This document shows, piece by piece, positions 9,586 to 18,907 of a stretch of 64,000 bases of DNA. The stretch lies in assembly GCA_018114805.1 (NCBI GenBank), contig CP073042.1, positions 4,819,501 through 4,883,500 on the forward strand, read 5' to 3'. The notes under the pieces were generated by a model that worked only from the letters and a program-made list of their open reading frames with translations, searched no databases and was not told the origin of the DNA. Position 1 is the stretch's first letter, and each line of letters opens with the position of its first letter. Source of the stretch: Candidatus Streptomyces philanthi. GTDB lineage: Bacteria > Actinomycetota > Actinomycetes > Streptomycetales > Streptomycetaceae. The position numbers and the translations under genes are program-made.

Positions 9586-11492
9586 ATGCGACCTTCACCG
9601 CAGCCGCAGCCGCAGCCGCAGCCGCAGCCGCAGCCGCAGCCGCAGCCGCAGCCGCGACCGCAGTCCGCGCAGCCGCCCCGCCCCCGCCCGGCCGCGGGGC
9701 CGCCCGGCCGGCCCGAACCCGGCCCAGCCCGCGGCGTCACCGCGGGCCCGACGCCTGGCAACACGCCGGCCGGCGCATGCTGGCCAAGATGCTCGCCGAG
9801 TTCGCCTATGAGGGCGTGCTGCCCCCCGAGCCCGACACCGTGGCCCGGCCCCGCTCCCCGCCGAAGCGGAGCCGGTGACGTATCGCCTTCCCGAGGTGGA
9901 CGGCGTGACCTATCGCTTCCGCGCCCGTCGCGGCGCGTACGGCCACTGGATCGTCGATCCCGCCTATGTCACACCTGCGTCGACCCGCTGCGCTTCCTCG
10001 CCCGCGCCCACCACGAACTGCTCTGCCTCAGCGGAGACACCACTGGCCACCTGCTCCGCGAGCTCACTGCCACCCTGGCCGCCGACGTGCGACTGGACAC
10101 GGACGCCCTGACCGCCGCCGACCTCGCCGACCTCGACTACGCCGACCTCGAAGGCCACCAGACCGGCCACCCTTTGCTCGTGGCCAACAAGGGCCGCCTG
10201 GGATTCTCGGCGGCCGACGCCGCCCACTGGGCCCCCGAAGCCCGTCATGCCCACCTCCTTCCCTGGCTGGCCGTCCGGCGCGGCCTGGCCCACTACCGAG
10301 GGGTGCCCGCACTGGTCACCCCCAGCTCTACCGCGAGGAACTTGACGCCCCCCACGCGCGCCACCTTCCGCCGCACCCTCACCGCACACGGCCGGGACCC
10401 GGCCGATTACCTCCTGCTCCCCGTCCACCCCTGGCAGTGGGACGAGGTGGTCGCCCCCTCTTCGCCCCGCAGATCGCCGACGGGGGCATCATCCCCCTCC
10501 CCACTGACAACGCCCGCCGACTGCCCCAGCAGTCCATCCGGACCTTCCTCAACGTCACCCGCCCCGAGGCGCGCACCGTCAAGCTCCCGCTCTCCGTCCT
10601 CAACACCCTGGTCTGGCGCGGGCTTCCCACCGAACGCACGCTCGCCGCGCCGGCCGTCACCGCCTGGGTGCACGGACTCCGCGACGCCGATCCGTTCCTG
10701 CGCGACGAGACCCGGGTGATCCTGCTCGGCGAGACCGCGTCCGTCACCGTCCAGCACCCGCTCTACGACCGCCTGCCCGGCGCGCCCTACCAGTACCGGG
10801 AGTTGCTCGGCTGCATCTGGCGCGAACCACTGGCGCCCCAGCTCGAGGCGGGGGAGTGCGCACGCACCCTGGCCGCGCTGTTGCACACCGATGCGCGGGG
10901 GCGCGCCTTCACCGCCGAACTGGTCGCGTGCTCCGGGCTCGCCCCGAGCACCTGGCTGCGCCGCCTGTTCGCCGCTCTGCTGCCGCCGTTACTACGCTTC
11001 CTGTACCGCTACGGAACGGTGTTCTCCCCGCACGGTGAGAACACCGTCGTCGTCTTCGACGAGCGGGACGTACCGGTCCGTCTCGCGATCAAGGACTTCG
11101 TCGACGACATCAACGTCAGTGCCCAGCGGCTCCCGGAACTCGCCTATATGCCGGCTGACGTGCGGCGGGTGCTGCTCAGCGAGCCCCCCGGATTCCTCAC
11201 CCAGTTCATCCACTCCGGCCTCTTCGTGGGCGTCTTCCGCTACCTGGCGCCCCTGTGCGCGGACCAACTCGACGTGCCCGAGCGGCAGTTCTGGTCGCTG
11301 GTGCGGCGCGAGATCCTCCGCCACCACCGGCGCTTCCCCGACCTCGCGGCGCGGTACCGGATGTTCGACCTGCTCACCCCGTCCATCGAGCGGCTGTGTC
11401 TGAACCGCAACCGGCTGCATCTGGACGGCTACCGAGACAGCCCCCACGCCGCCGTGCACGGCTTCGTGCCCAACCCGCTGCACGGTTCGTGA
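9586..11492 (+). pseudogene. IucA/IucC-family NIS siderophore synthetase, multiply frameshifted (second copy)
   Basis: A second NIS synthetase. ATG 9586 has GAGGAG six bases upstream and is followed by a Pro-Gln repeat. The frame then changes near 9765 (AWQHAGRRMLAKMLAEFAYE), 9860 (VTYRLPEVDGVTYRFRA), 9975 (VDPLRFLARAHHELL), 10312 (HPQLYREELDAP), 10352 (PTRATFRRTLTAHGRDP) and 10458. From about 10460 to the stop, one frame is continuous: QQSIRTFLNVTRPEARTVKL, GTVFSPHGENTVVVFDE (the His-Asn motif of the active site), RLAIKDFVDDINV and the C-terminal ferric-reductase-like part. Several shifts are visible as one missing or extra C in runs of C. The gene overlaps the end of the acyltransferase region closely, as in an operon. 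Confidence 0.75.
9601..9654 (+). repeat. CAGCCG hexanucleotide repeat, 9 copies
   Basis: Nine perfect tandem copies near the start of the second siderophore synthetase gene encode (Gln-Pro)9. It is a simple-sequence tract of the same unit length as the GACTCC tract in rshA. Confidence 0.95.
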
Positions 11493-11530
11493 CCGACACT
11501 GTCAGTGGTGCCCCTTAGGCTGGCTTTCCT

Positions 11531-13588
11531 ATGACTCCTTCGCCTTCACCGTCTTTCACCGACCTGCTGCACGCCGCCGTGACCGCCGTCGGCGGCGCGG
11601 AGCGTCCCGGGCAGGTCAGCATGGCCCAAGCCGTCGCCGAGGCCATCGGCGCGACCCGGTTCATCGACCAGGACGACGGTGGGGGTGAGACGAAGGGCGA
11701 GAACGCGCACCTGCTCGTTCAGGCGGGCACGGGGACGGGGAAGTCGCTCGGCTACCTGGTGCCCGCCATCGCCCACGGCGAGCGCGTGGTGATCGCCACC
11801 GCGACCCTGGCGCTGCAGCGCCAGCTCGTGGAGCGCGACCTGCCGCGCACGGTCGACGCGCTGCATCCGCTGCTCCGCCGCCGCCCCGAGTTCGCCATGC
11901 TCAAGGGCCGGTCCAACTACCTGTGCCTGCACCGACTGCACGAGGGCGTGCCGCACGAGGAGGAGGACGGGCTCTTCGACCCGTTCGAGGCCGCCGCGGC
12001 ACTCCCCGGCCAGGCTACCAGCAAGCTGGGCAAGGACCTGCTGCGGCTGCGCGACTGGGCGGACGAGACGGAGACCGGCGATCGGGACGACATGACGCCC
12101 GGCGTCTCGGACCGCGCCTGGGGCCAGGTCTCCGTCTCCTCGCGCGAGTGCCTGGGCGCGTCGAAGTGCACGTACGGCGCGGACTGCTTCGCCGAGGCGG
12201 CCCGTGAGCGCGCCAAGCTCTCCGACGTCATCGTGACCAACCACGCGCTGCTGGCCATCGACGCCATCGAGGGCGCCCCCGTGCTCCCCGGACACGAGGT
12301 GTTGATCATCGACGAGGCGCACGAGCTGGTGTCCCGACTCACCGGCGCGGCGACCGGCGAGCTCACCCCGGGCCAGGTCAACCGCGCCGTCCGGCGGGCG
12401 GCGAAGCTCGTCAACGAGAAGGCGGCGGACGCCCTCCAGACGGCCGCCGAAAGCTTCGAGAGGCTGATGGAGCTGGCCTTCCCGGGCCGCCTGGAAGAGA
12501 TCCCCGAGGACCTCGGTTACGCGTTGATGGCGCTGCGTGACGCGTCCCGCACGGTGATCTCGGCCATCGGCAGCACCCGCGACAAGTCGGTGCAGGACGA
12601 GGACGCGGTCCGCAAGCAGGCCCTGGCCTCGGTGGAGAACGTGCACGCGGTCGCGGAGCGCATCGTGGAGGGCTCCGAGTACGACGTGGTGTGGTACGAG
12701 CGGCACGACAGGTTCGGCGCGTCGCTGCGGGTCGCACCGATGTCCGTCTCCGGGCTGCTGCGCGAGAAGCTCTTCAACGAGCGTTCCGTCGTGCTCACGT
12801 CGGCCACGCTCAAGCTGGGCGGCGACTTCAACGGCGTGGGCGCCTCGCTCGGTCTCGCCCCGGAGGGCATGGCGGAGAAGGCCGGCGCGAACGACCCGAC
12901 TATGCCGCGCTGGAAGGGCCTGGAAGTCGGCTCGCCGTTCGACTACCGCAAGCAGGGCATTCTCTACGTGGCCCAGCACCTGGCCCAGCCGGGGCGGGAG
13001 GCCGGGCGGGCCGACATGCTCGACGAGCTGACCGAACTGGTCGAGGCGGCCGGCGGGCGCACGCTGGGCCTCTTCTCGTCCATGCGGGCAGCGCAGACCG
13101 CGGCCGAGGAACTGCGCGGCCGGTTGGACACACCTATCCTGTTGCAGGGCGAGGAGACGCTGGGGGAGCTGATCCGCGCCTTCGCCGCCGATCCGCGAAC
13201 CTGCCTGTTCGGCACGCTCTCCCTCTGGCAGGGCGTCGACGTGCCGGGACCGAGCTGCCAGTTGGTCGTGATGGACCGGATCCCCTTCCCGCGCCCCGAC
13301 GACCCGCTGATGAGCGCTCGCCAGAAGGCGGTCGAGGAGGCCGGCGGCAACGGCTTCATGGCGGTCGCGGCGACGCACGCGGCGCTTCTGATGGCACAGG
13401 GAGCCGGCCGCCTGGTCCGCGCCTCGGGGGACCGCGGCGTGGTGGCGGTCCTCGACCCCCGGCTGGCCAAGGCCAGGTACGGAAGCTTCCTGCGGTCCTC
13501 GATGCCGGACTTCTGGTACACCACCGACCGCAACCAGGCCCGCCGCTCACTGGCCGCCATCGACGCCGCGGCGAAGGCCAGCGAGTAG
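11531..13588 (+). CDS. dinG: DinG-family ATP-dependent DNA helicase
   Basis: A 685-residue superfamily 2 helicase of the XPD/DinG iron-sulphur group. Walker A AGTGTGKS is at about residues 65-72. A cysteine cluster SRECLGASKCTYGADC marks the Fe-S region near residues 200-220. VTNHALLAID and the DEAH box LIIDEAHEL follow. The second RecA-like domain contains LFGTLSLWQGVDVPG and the final motif GAGRLVRASGDRGVVAVLD. DinG proteins unwind D-loops, R-loops and other structured DNA in recombination and repair. The frame is intact. ATG 11531 has no Shine-Dalgarno sequence, but TAGGCT ends nine bases upstream, so the mRNA may be leaderless. The gene is adjacent to lexA, but I see no LexA box in its short upstream region. 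Confidence 0.9.
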   Translation: MTPSPSPSFTDLLHAAVTAVGGAERPGQVSMAQAVAEAIGATRFIDQDDGGGETKGENAHLLVQAGTGTGKSLGYLVPAIAHGERVVIATATLALQRQLVERDLPRTVDALHPLLRRRPEFAMLKGRSNYLCLHRLHEGVPHEEEDGLFDPFEAAAALPGQATSKLGKDLLRLRDWADETETGDRDDMTPGVSDRAWGQVSVSSRECLGASKCTYGADCFAEAARERAKLSDVIVTNHALLAIDAIEGAPVLPGHEVLIIDEAHELVSRLTGAATGELTPGQVNRAVRRAAKLVNEKAADALQTAAESFERLMELAFPGRLEEIPEDLGYALMALRDASRTVISAIGSTRDKSVQDEDAVRKQALASVENVHAVAERIVEGSEYDVVWYERHDRFGASLRVAPMSVSGLLREKLFNERSVVLTSATLKLGGDFNGVGASLGLAPEGMAEKAGANDPTMPRWKGLEVGSPFDYRKQGILYVAQHLAQPGREAGRADMLDELTELVEAAGGRTLGLFSSMRAAQTAAEELRGRLDTPILLQGEETLGELIRAFAADPRTCLFGTLSLWQGVDVPGPSCQLVVMDRIPFPRPDDPLMSARQKAVEEAGGNGFMAVAATHAALLMAQGAGRLVRASGDRGVVAVLDPRLAKARYGSFLRSSMPDFWYTTDRNQARRSLAAIDAAAKASE

Positions 13589-13611
13589 GACGGCGACCCA
13601 CACAGCACAGT

Positions 13612-13649
13612 CGGGTGGTGGGCGCCGATGTGGAGCCCACCACTACCCG
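13612..13649 (+). terminator. Hairpin downstream of dinG
   Basis: GTGGTGGGC at 13615-13623 pairs with GCCCACCAC at 13635-13643, and flanking CGGG/ACCCG extends the stem past a one-base bulge. It begins about 25 bases after the dinG stop. The remaining 240 bases up to the lexA stop show nothing else that I can support. Confidence 0.6.
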
Positions 13650-13889
13650 AGCGCTGTACGTACGTCTCGACGCCCGGGTTCGTCGTAGGCGGTGTGCCCG
13701 AGGCAGCGGGCCTGGACGGTGCGGAGGGCCCGGGGCAGCGCGGCCAGCGGCGCCTGGTCGCGCTAGGGCGGCGCCCCGTCACCACACAGCCGATCCATGT
13801 CACGTCGCGCGGGCGCAGCACGGGGAGAACCGGAGCGAGGCAGCCCCGAAACCGGCGCAGTGGTCCCCGGAGCCGGTCGTGAGAGGCGG

Positions 13890-14663
13890 TCAGACCCGGC
13901 GCAGTACCGCCACTACCTTGCCGAGGATCGTGGCTTCGTCGCCGGGAATCGGCTGATACGCGGCGTTGTGCGGGAGCAACCAGACGTGACCGTCCTCGCG
14001 CTTGAACCGCTTGACGGTGGCTTCGCCGTCGAGCATCGCGGCCACGATGTCCCCGTTCTCGGCCACCGGCTGTCGGCGGACGGTGACCCAGTCCCCGTCG
14101 CAGATGGCCGCCTCGACCATGGAGTCACCGACTACCTTGAGCACGAACAGTTCGCCGTCGCCGACGAGTTGCCGGGGGAGCGGGAAGACGTCCTCGACCG
14201 ACTCCTCGGCGAGGATCGGCCCACCAGCGGCGATGCGCCCCACGAGCGGTACGTACGAGGTGGCGGGCTTGCCCGCGGTGTCCGCGGGAGGCGTCGCGCT
14301 GAGCTGGTCTGAGCCACGGACTTCGTAGGCGCGCGGCCGGTGCGGGTCTCGGCGTAGAAACCCCTTGCGTTCGAGCGCCATGAGCTGGTGGGCGACGGAC
14401 GAGGTGCTGGAGAGCCCTACGGCCTGCCCGATCTCCCGCATGGAGGGCGGGTAACCCCGTCGCTGCACGGAGTCGCGAATCACCTCGATGACGCGCCGCT
14501 GCCGATCGGTCAGCCCTGAGCTGTCCGCGCGAATACCGGGAGGTCGGCCGGGTAGCGAGCGGCCTGGCCGCTGCCCCTCTGGATGTGTGATGGCGTCATT
14601 CATCGTGTGTGCCGATTCGAGTCGGTTCCGGGAGCGGTCCCGGGCGGTGATGGTGGTGGTCAC
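13890..14663 (-). CDS. lexA: SOS repressor LexA
   Basis: A 257-residue LexA with an N-terminal winged helix ([20 protein letters not shown], then [20 protein letters not shown]) and a C-terminal self-cleaving S24 peptidase domain. Visible are the Ala-Gly cleavage site in GRIAAGGPI, catalytic Ser in [11 protein letters not shown] and catalytic Lys in ATVKRFKRE. The GTG start at 14663 (VTTTITARD) has GAGAGGGG just upstream and matches the length of Streptomyces LexA as I recall it; a longer reading to 14735 would run through the LexA box. It represses DNA-damage genes until RecA-stimulated cleavage. A LexA box about 60 bases upstream implies autoregulation. Confidence 0.95.
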   Translation of the reverse strand: MTTTITARDRSRNRLESAHTMNDAITHPEGQRPGRSLPGRPPGIRADSSGLTDRQRRVIEVIRDSVQRRGYPPSMREIGQAVGLSSTSSVAHQLMALERKGFLRRDPHRPRAYEVRGSDQLSATPPADTAGKPATSYVPLVGRIAAGGPILAEESVEDVFPLPRQLVGDGELFVLKVVGDSMVEAAICDGDWVTVRRQPVAENGDIVAAMLDGEATVKRFKREDGHVWLLPHNAAYQPIPGDEATILGKVVAVLRRV

Positions 14664-14725
14664 GTCGGCCCCTCTCGATATGTTCTCCCTAGTTAGCCAA
14701 CGGTAGTTGCTTTCGAAAGGTTGCG

Positions 14726-14741
14726 CCAAACACACGTTCGA
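14726..14741 (-). promoter_or_regulatory. LexA box (SOS operator) upstream of lexA
   Basis: Read on the lexA strand the sequence is TCGAACGTGTGTTTGG. It differs at one core base from the actinobacterial/Bacillus-type consensus CGAAC-N4-GTTCG. Its position just upstream of lexA fits autorepression. Confidence 0.75.
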
Positions 14742-14764
14742 GTGAAAATTGGCAGATTAGCTGA

Positions 14765-14816
14765 CGTGATCACGAAGCTTCGTGTATGAGACGGGGAGTG
14801 ATTTCGGGACATCACT
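14765..14816. promoter_or_regulatory. Cluster of palindromes in the lexA-nrdR divergent region
   Basis: Three nested palindromes lie within 52 bases: CGTGATCACG (14765-14774), the perfect 14-mer CACGAAGCTTCGTG (14771-14784), and AGTGAT/ATCACT (14797-14802 and 14811-14816). They are separate from the LexA box and the NrdR boxes. The rest of the 640-base lexA-nrdR gap (14664-15306) contains only those two known sites and GC-rich sequence. The binding protein, if any, is unknown. Confidence 0.45.
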
Positions 14817-15127
14817 GTACCGCTCCCTCTTGCGTCGGACGCTGGCGGGGCGGCCCTTCCCCGTGCACCGCCGGCGTAACCGTGGGTGATCGTGCTCCGG
14901 TCCGCTCGGCTCTGCTGGTGTCCGCTGTGCGCGCGGTGTGCGGCGGTCGCCGCGGTGGGTGCGCGGGCCGGAGACTGGTGCTCGCGCGCGAGGGCGCACC
15001 GGCGCGGTCCCGCCCGGCGTAGCCGGTGTGCCACTCGCGCCCCCCTGGCTTCGCGCCCGCCCGTCTTCCCGTACCCCCATGGCTGCCGCCGTGCTGTGAC
15101 ACGCCGCGCCAAGGCTTGACTGCCCGT

Positions 15128-15175
15128 CACCAGATCTAGTGGTTTGATGGGTGCCGGTTGCCCATAGGTTGTGGT
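15128..15175 (+). promoter_or_regulatory. Tandem NrdR boxes upstream of nrdR-nrdJ
   Basis: Two related 16-base elements, CACCAGATCTAGTGGT (15128-15143) and GCCCATAGGTTGTGGT (15160-15175), are spaced 32 bases start to start, about three helical turns. This is the arrangement known for NrdR boxes. A TTGACT at 15116-15121 could be the -35 element, so the first box would overlap the -10 region and allow repression by NrdR. Confidence 0.75.
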
Positions 15176-15306
15176 CCCGGGTGAATCGCCGCGGAAGTCT
15201 TCGCCTATGCTGGGGGCCGCGTCGACAGCCCTACCAGCGGGCCTGTCGAGACCATTGACGCTGGGATTCGTACGCCGTTTTTCAGGGCGAGAAGGGTGAG
15301 GGAGTC

Positions 15307-15768
15307 ATGCACTGCCCCTTCTGTAGGCATCCCGACAGCCGCGTGGTCGACAGTCGCACCACCGATGACGGCTGCTCGATCCGTAGGCGCCGGCAGTGCC
15401 CCGACTGCTCCCGCCGGTTCACCACCGTGGAGACGGCGTCACTCATGGTGATCAAGCGCAGCGGGGTCACCGAGCCCTTCCGGCGCGACAAGGTCATCTC
15501 CGGCGTGCGCAAGGCGTGCCAGGGTCGACCCGTCACGGAGGACGCCCTCGCCCAACTCGGCCAGCGGGTCGAGGAGGCGGTTCGCGCCACCGGCAGTGCC
15601 GAGCTGACCACGCACGACGTCGGGCTGGCCATACTCGGGCCGCTGCGCGAGCTGGACCTCGTCGCCTACCTGCGCTTCGCCAGCGTGTACCAAGCGTTCG
15701 AGTCGCTTGAGGACTTCGAGACCGCGGTCGCCGAACTGCGCGACGGGTCGGCCCGCGCCGCCGACTAG
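15307..15768 (+). CDS. nrdR: Transcriptional repressor NrdR
   Basis: A 153-residue repressor of ribonucleotide reductase genes. The N-terminal zinc ribbon has cysteines in MHCPFCRH and [10 protein letters not shown]. The ATP-cone follows (about residues 46-136; [20 protein letters not shown]), which senses ATP/dATP. GGTGAGGGAG is a few bases before the ATG. nrdJ follows 112 bases downstream on the same strand, so the pair is probably co-transcribed and autoregulated through the two upstream boxes. Full length and intact. Confidence 0.96.
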   Translation: MHCPFCRHPDSRVVDSRTTDDGCSIRRRRQCPDCSRRFTTVETASLMVIKRSGVTEPFRRDKVISGVRKACQGRPVTEDALAQLGQRVEEAVRATGSAELTTHDVGLAILGPLRELDLVAYLRFASVYQAFESLEDFETAVAELRDGSARAAD

Positions 15769-15822
15769 TGGCCACACACATACGTGCCCGGGGCGCTCCG
15801 CGTGCCCGGGAGACAGACAGGC

Positions 15823-15850
15823 ATTGCGCCATGGAACAAACTGGCGCAAT
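15823..15850 (+). other. Inverted repeat in the nrdR-nrdJ gap
   Basis: ATTGCGCCA (15823-15831) and its perfect complement TGGCGCAAT (15842-15850) flank a 10-base AT-rich loop. The repeat ends about 20 bases before the nrdJ ribosome site. It could be an RNA hairpin that tunes nrdJ relative to nrdR, or a protein-binding palindrome. Confidence 0.55.
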
Positions 15851-15880
15851 AGGGCGTTTTGCCCGTATCAGGGAGGCGGA

Positions 15881-18730
15881 ATGACAGAGACGACGAGCGG
15901 TCCGGCACGAGGTTCCCGCTCCAAGGGAAGCAAGGCCAGCAAGGGCCTGCGTATCGAGCGCGTCCACACCGCCCCCGGGGTGCACCCGTACGACGAGGTG
16001 GTGTGGGAGCGCCGAGACGTCGTCATGACCAACTGGCGCGACGGCTCGGTCAACTTCGAGCAGCGTGGCGTCGAGTTCCCCGACTTCTGGTCGGTGAACG
16101 CGGTCAACATCGTCACCAGCAAGTACTTCCGCGGCGCGGTCGGCTCTCCCGGCCGCGAGTCGAGCCTGAAGCAGCTCATCGACCGCGTGGTCCACACGTA
16201 CCGCAAGGCCGGTGAGGACCACGGCTACTTCGCCTCCCCGGCCGACGCCGAGATCTTCGAGCACGAGCTGACGTACGCCCTGCTGCACCAGGTGTTCTCG
16301 TTCAACTCGCCGGTCTGGTTCAACGTCGGAACCAAGCAGCCGCAGCAGGTCAGCGCCTGCTTCATCCTCTCTGTCGACGACTCCATGGAGTCGATCCTCG
16401 ACTGGTACAAGGAAGAGGGGATGATCTTCAAGGGCGGTTCCGGCGCGGGCTTGAACCTCAGCCGCATCCGCTCCAGCAAGGAGCTGCTGTCCTCGGGCGG
16501 CAACGCCTCGGGCCCCGTCTCGTTCATGCGCGGCGCGGACGCCTCGGCGGGAACGATCAAGTCGGGTGGCGCCACCCGGCGCGCGGCCAAGATGGTCGTC
16601 CTCGACGTCGACCACCCCGATGTCGAAGCCTTCATCGAGACCAAGGTGAAGGAAGAGGAGAAGGTCCGCGCGCTGCGGGACGCCGGCTTCGACATGGACC
16701 TGGGCGGCGATGACATCACCTCCGTCCAGTACCAGAACGCCAACAACTCGGTCCGCGTCAACGACGAGTTCATGCGCGCCGTCGAGGCGGGCAGCTCGTT
16801 CGGGCTGCGCGCCCGGATGACCGGCGAGGTCATCGACGAGGTCGACGCCAAGGGCCTGTTCCGGAAGATGGCGGAGGCCGCCTGGGCCTGCGCCGACCCC
16901 GGCATCCAGTACGACGACACCATCAACCACTGGCACACCTCGCCGGAGTCGGGTCGGATCACCGCCTCCAACCCGTGCAGCGAGTACATGCACCTGGACA
17001 ACTCCTCGTGCAACCTCGCCTCGCTCAACCTCATGAAGTTCCTGCGCGACGACGACCAGGGCAACCAGTCCTTCGACGCCGAGCGCTTCGTGAAGGTCGT
17101 CGAGCTTGTCATCACCGCGATGGACATCTCCATCTGCTTCGCCGACTTTCCGACCCAGAAGATCGGCGAGACGACGCGGGCCTTCCGCCAGCTCGGCATC
17201 GGCTACGCCAACCTCGGCGCGCTCCTCATGGCCACCGGCCACGCGTACGACAGCGACGGCGGCCGCGCTCTGGCCGGCGCCATCACCTCGCTGACGACCG
17301 GCACCTCCTACAGGCGCTCCGCGGAGCTGGCCGCGGTCGTGGGCCCGTACGAGGGGTACGCGCGCAACGCCGACGCCCACAAGCGCGTCATGAAGCAGCA
17401 CTCCGACGCCAACGGCGCCGCCAAGCGCATGGACGACCTGGACACGCCGGTCTGGGCCGCGGCGACGGAGGCGTGGCAGGACGTCATCCGGCTCGGCGAC
17501 AAGAACGGTTTCCGCAACGCCCAGGCGTCGGTGCTCGCCCCGACCGGCACCATCGGCCTGATGATGGACTGCGACACCACGGGTGTCGAGCCCGACCTGG
17601 CGCTGGTCAAGTTCAAGAAGCTGGTCGGCGGCGGCTCCATGCAGATCGTGAACAACACGGTCCCCAAGGCGCTGAAGCGGCTCGGCTACCAGCCCGAGCA
17701 GGTCGAGGCGATCGTGAGCTACATCGCCGAGCACGGGAACGTCATCGACGCCCCGGGGCTGCGCCACGAGCACTACGAGGTGTTCGACTGCGCGATGGGC
17801 GAGCGGGCCATCTCGGCCGTGGGACACGTCCGGATGATGGCGGCGGCCCAGCCGTTCCTGTCCGGTGCGATCTCCAAGACCGTGAACCTGCCCGAGTCGG
17901 CCACGGTCGAAGAGGTCGAGGAGGTGTACTTCGAGGGCTGGAAGCTCGGCCTGAAGGCGCTGGCGATCTACCGCGACAACTGCAAGGTCGGCCAGCCGCT
18001 GTCGGCGAAGAAGAAGGAAGAGAAGGCCAAGGCAGAGCCGGAGAAGGTCGTCGAGTACCGCCCGGTGCGCAACCGCCTTCCCAAGGGGCGTCCCGGCGTC
18101 ACGACCTCCTTCACGGTCGGCGGCGCCGAGGGCTACATGACCGCCAACTCCTACCCGGACGACGGGCTGGGCGAGGTCTTCCTCAAGATGTCCAAGCAGG
18201 GCTCGACCCTCGCCGGGATGATGGACGCCTTCTCCATCGCCGTCTCGGTCGGCCTGCAGTACGGCGTGCCGCTGGAGACCTACGTCTCCAAGTTCACCAA
18301 CATGCGTTTCGAGCCCGCTGGCATGACCGACGACCCGGACGTGCGGATGGCGCAGTCGATCGTTGACTACATCTTCCGCCGCCTGGCGTTGGACTTCCTG
18401 CCGTTCGAGACCCGCTCGGCGCTCGGCATCCACTCCGCCGAGGAACGTCAGCGCCACCTGGACACCGGTTCGTACGAGGCCAGCGACGACGAGGTGGACG
18501 TGGAAGGCCTGGCGCAGTCGGCTCCGCGTCAGCTCGCCGCCCCGAACCAGGCAGAGCGCAATGTGGAGGTGCCGGCGCCCAAGCAAGCGCACAACTCCAC
18601 GGAGCTGGTGGAGATGCAGCTCGTGCTCAACGCGGACGCCCCGCTGTGCTTCTCCTGCGGGACGAAGATGCGCCGCGCGGGGAGCTGCTACCTGTGCGAG
18701 GGCTGCGGCTCGACGAGTGGTTGCAGCTAA
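15881..18730 (+). CDS. nrdJ: Class II (adenosylcobalamin-dependent) ribonucleotide reductase NrdJ
   Basis: A 949-residue vitamin B12-dependent reductase that makes deoxyribonucleotides independently of oxygen. Visible are the substrate-site cysteine segment QQVSACFILSVDDSMESI, the finger-loop motif SNPCSEYMHLDNSSCNLASL, FRNAQASVLAPTGTIGLMM, and the Cys-rich C-terminal tail (CFSCGTKMRRAGSCYLCEGC) that re-reduces the active site. ATG 15881 has GGGAGG five bases before it; the frame upstream is open but lacks a start with a ribosome site. It is the second gene of the nrdR-nrdJ unit and ends at a hairpin. No interruption is seen over 2.85 kb. Confidence 0.96.
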   Translation: MTETTSGPARGSRSKGSKASKGLRIERVHTAPGVHPYDEVVWERRDVVMTNWRDGSVNFEQRGVEFPDFWSVNAVNIVTSKYFRGAVGSPGRESSLKQLIDRVVHTYRKAGEDHGYFASPADAEIFEHELTYALLHQVFSFNSPVWFNVGTKQPQQVSACFILSVDDSMESILDWYKEEGMIFKGGSGAGLNLSRIRSSKELLSSGGNASGPVSFMRGADASAGTIKSGGATRRAAKMVVLDVDHPDVEAFIETKVKEEEKVRALRDAGFDMDLGGDDITSVQYQNANNSVRVNDEFMRAVEAGSSFGLRARMTGEVIDEVDAKGLFRKMAEAAWACADPGIQYDDTINHWHTSPESGRITASNPCSEYMHLDNSSCNLASLNLMKFLRDDDQGNQSFDAERFVKVVELVITAMDISICFADFPTQKIGETTRAFRQLGIGYANLGALLMATGHAYDSDGGRALAGAITSLTTGTSYRRSAELAAVVGPYEGYARNADAHKRVMKQHSDANGAAKRMDDLDTPVWAAATEAWQDVIRLGDKNGFRNAQASVLAPTGTIGLMMDCDTTGVEPDLALVKFKKLVGGGSMQIVNNTVPKALKRLGYQPEQVEAIVSYIAEHGNVIDAPGLRHEHYEVFDCAMGERAISAVGHVRMMAAAQPFLSGAISKTVNLPESATVEEVEEVYFEGWKLGLKALAIYRDNCKVGQPLSAKKKEEKAKAEPEKVVEYRPVRNRLPKGRPGVTTSFTVGGAEGYMTANSYPDDGLGEVFLKMSKQGSTLAGMMDAFSIAVSVGLQYGVPLETYVSKFTNMRFEPAGMTDDPDVRMAQSIVDYIFRRLALDFLPFETRSALGIHSAEERQRHLDTGSYEASDDEVDVEGLAQSAPRQLAAPNQAERNVEVPAPKQAHNSTELVEMQLVLNADAPLCFSCGTKMRRAGSCYLCEGCGSTSGCS

Positions 18731-18766
18731 CTCTGGGCCTCGCTGAGGCGTAGGTTGCCTGATCAT

Positions 18767-18797
18767 GGCGGTGGAGTCGGCTTGCGGCTCCACCGCC
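18767..18797 (+). terminator. Terminator of nrdRJ
   Basis: GGCGGTGGAG (18767-18776) pairs perfectly with CTCCACCGCC (18788-18797) around an 11-base loop, 36 bases after the nrdJ stop. Confidence 0.7.
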
Positions 18798-18907
18798 TTC
18801 GGCGATCTCGGTAGCTGGCTGGCGTGTTTGACGCGATGTGCCGGCGCGTGGCGGGCTTGTCGCCGCGACTGCCGTCCTAACACTCTTCGGGCCATGATCA
18901 AGAGGCG

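Noticed and set aside
6264-11492. Programmed ribosomal frameshifting as an explanation for the broken siderophore genes
   Set aside because: Shifts go in different directions, are numerous, and lack slippery heptamers with downstream structures.
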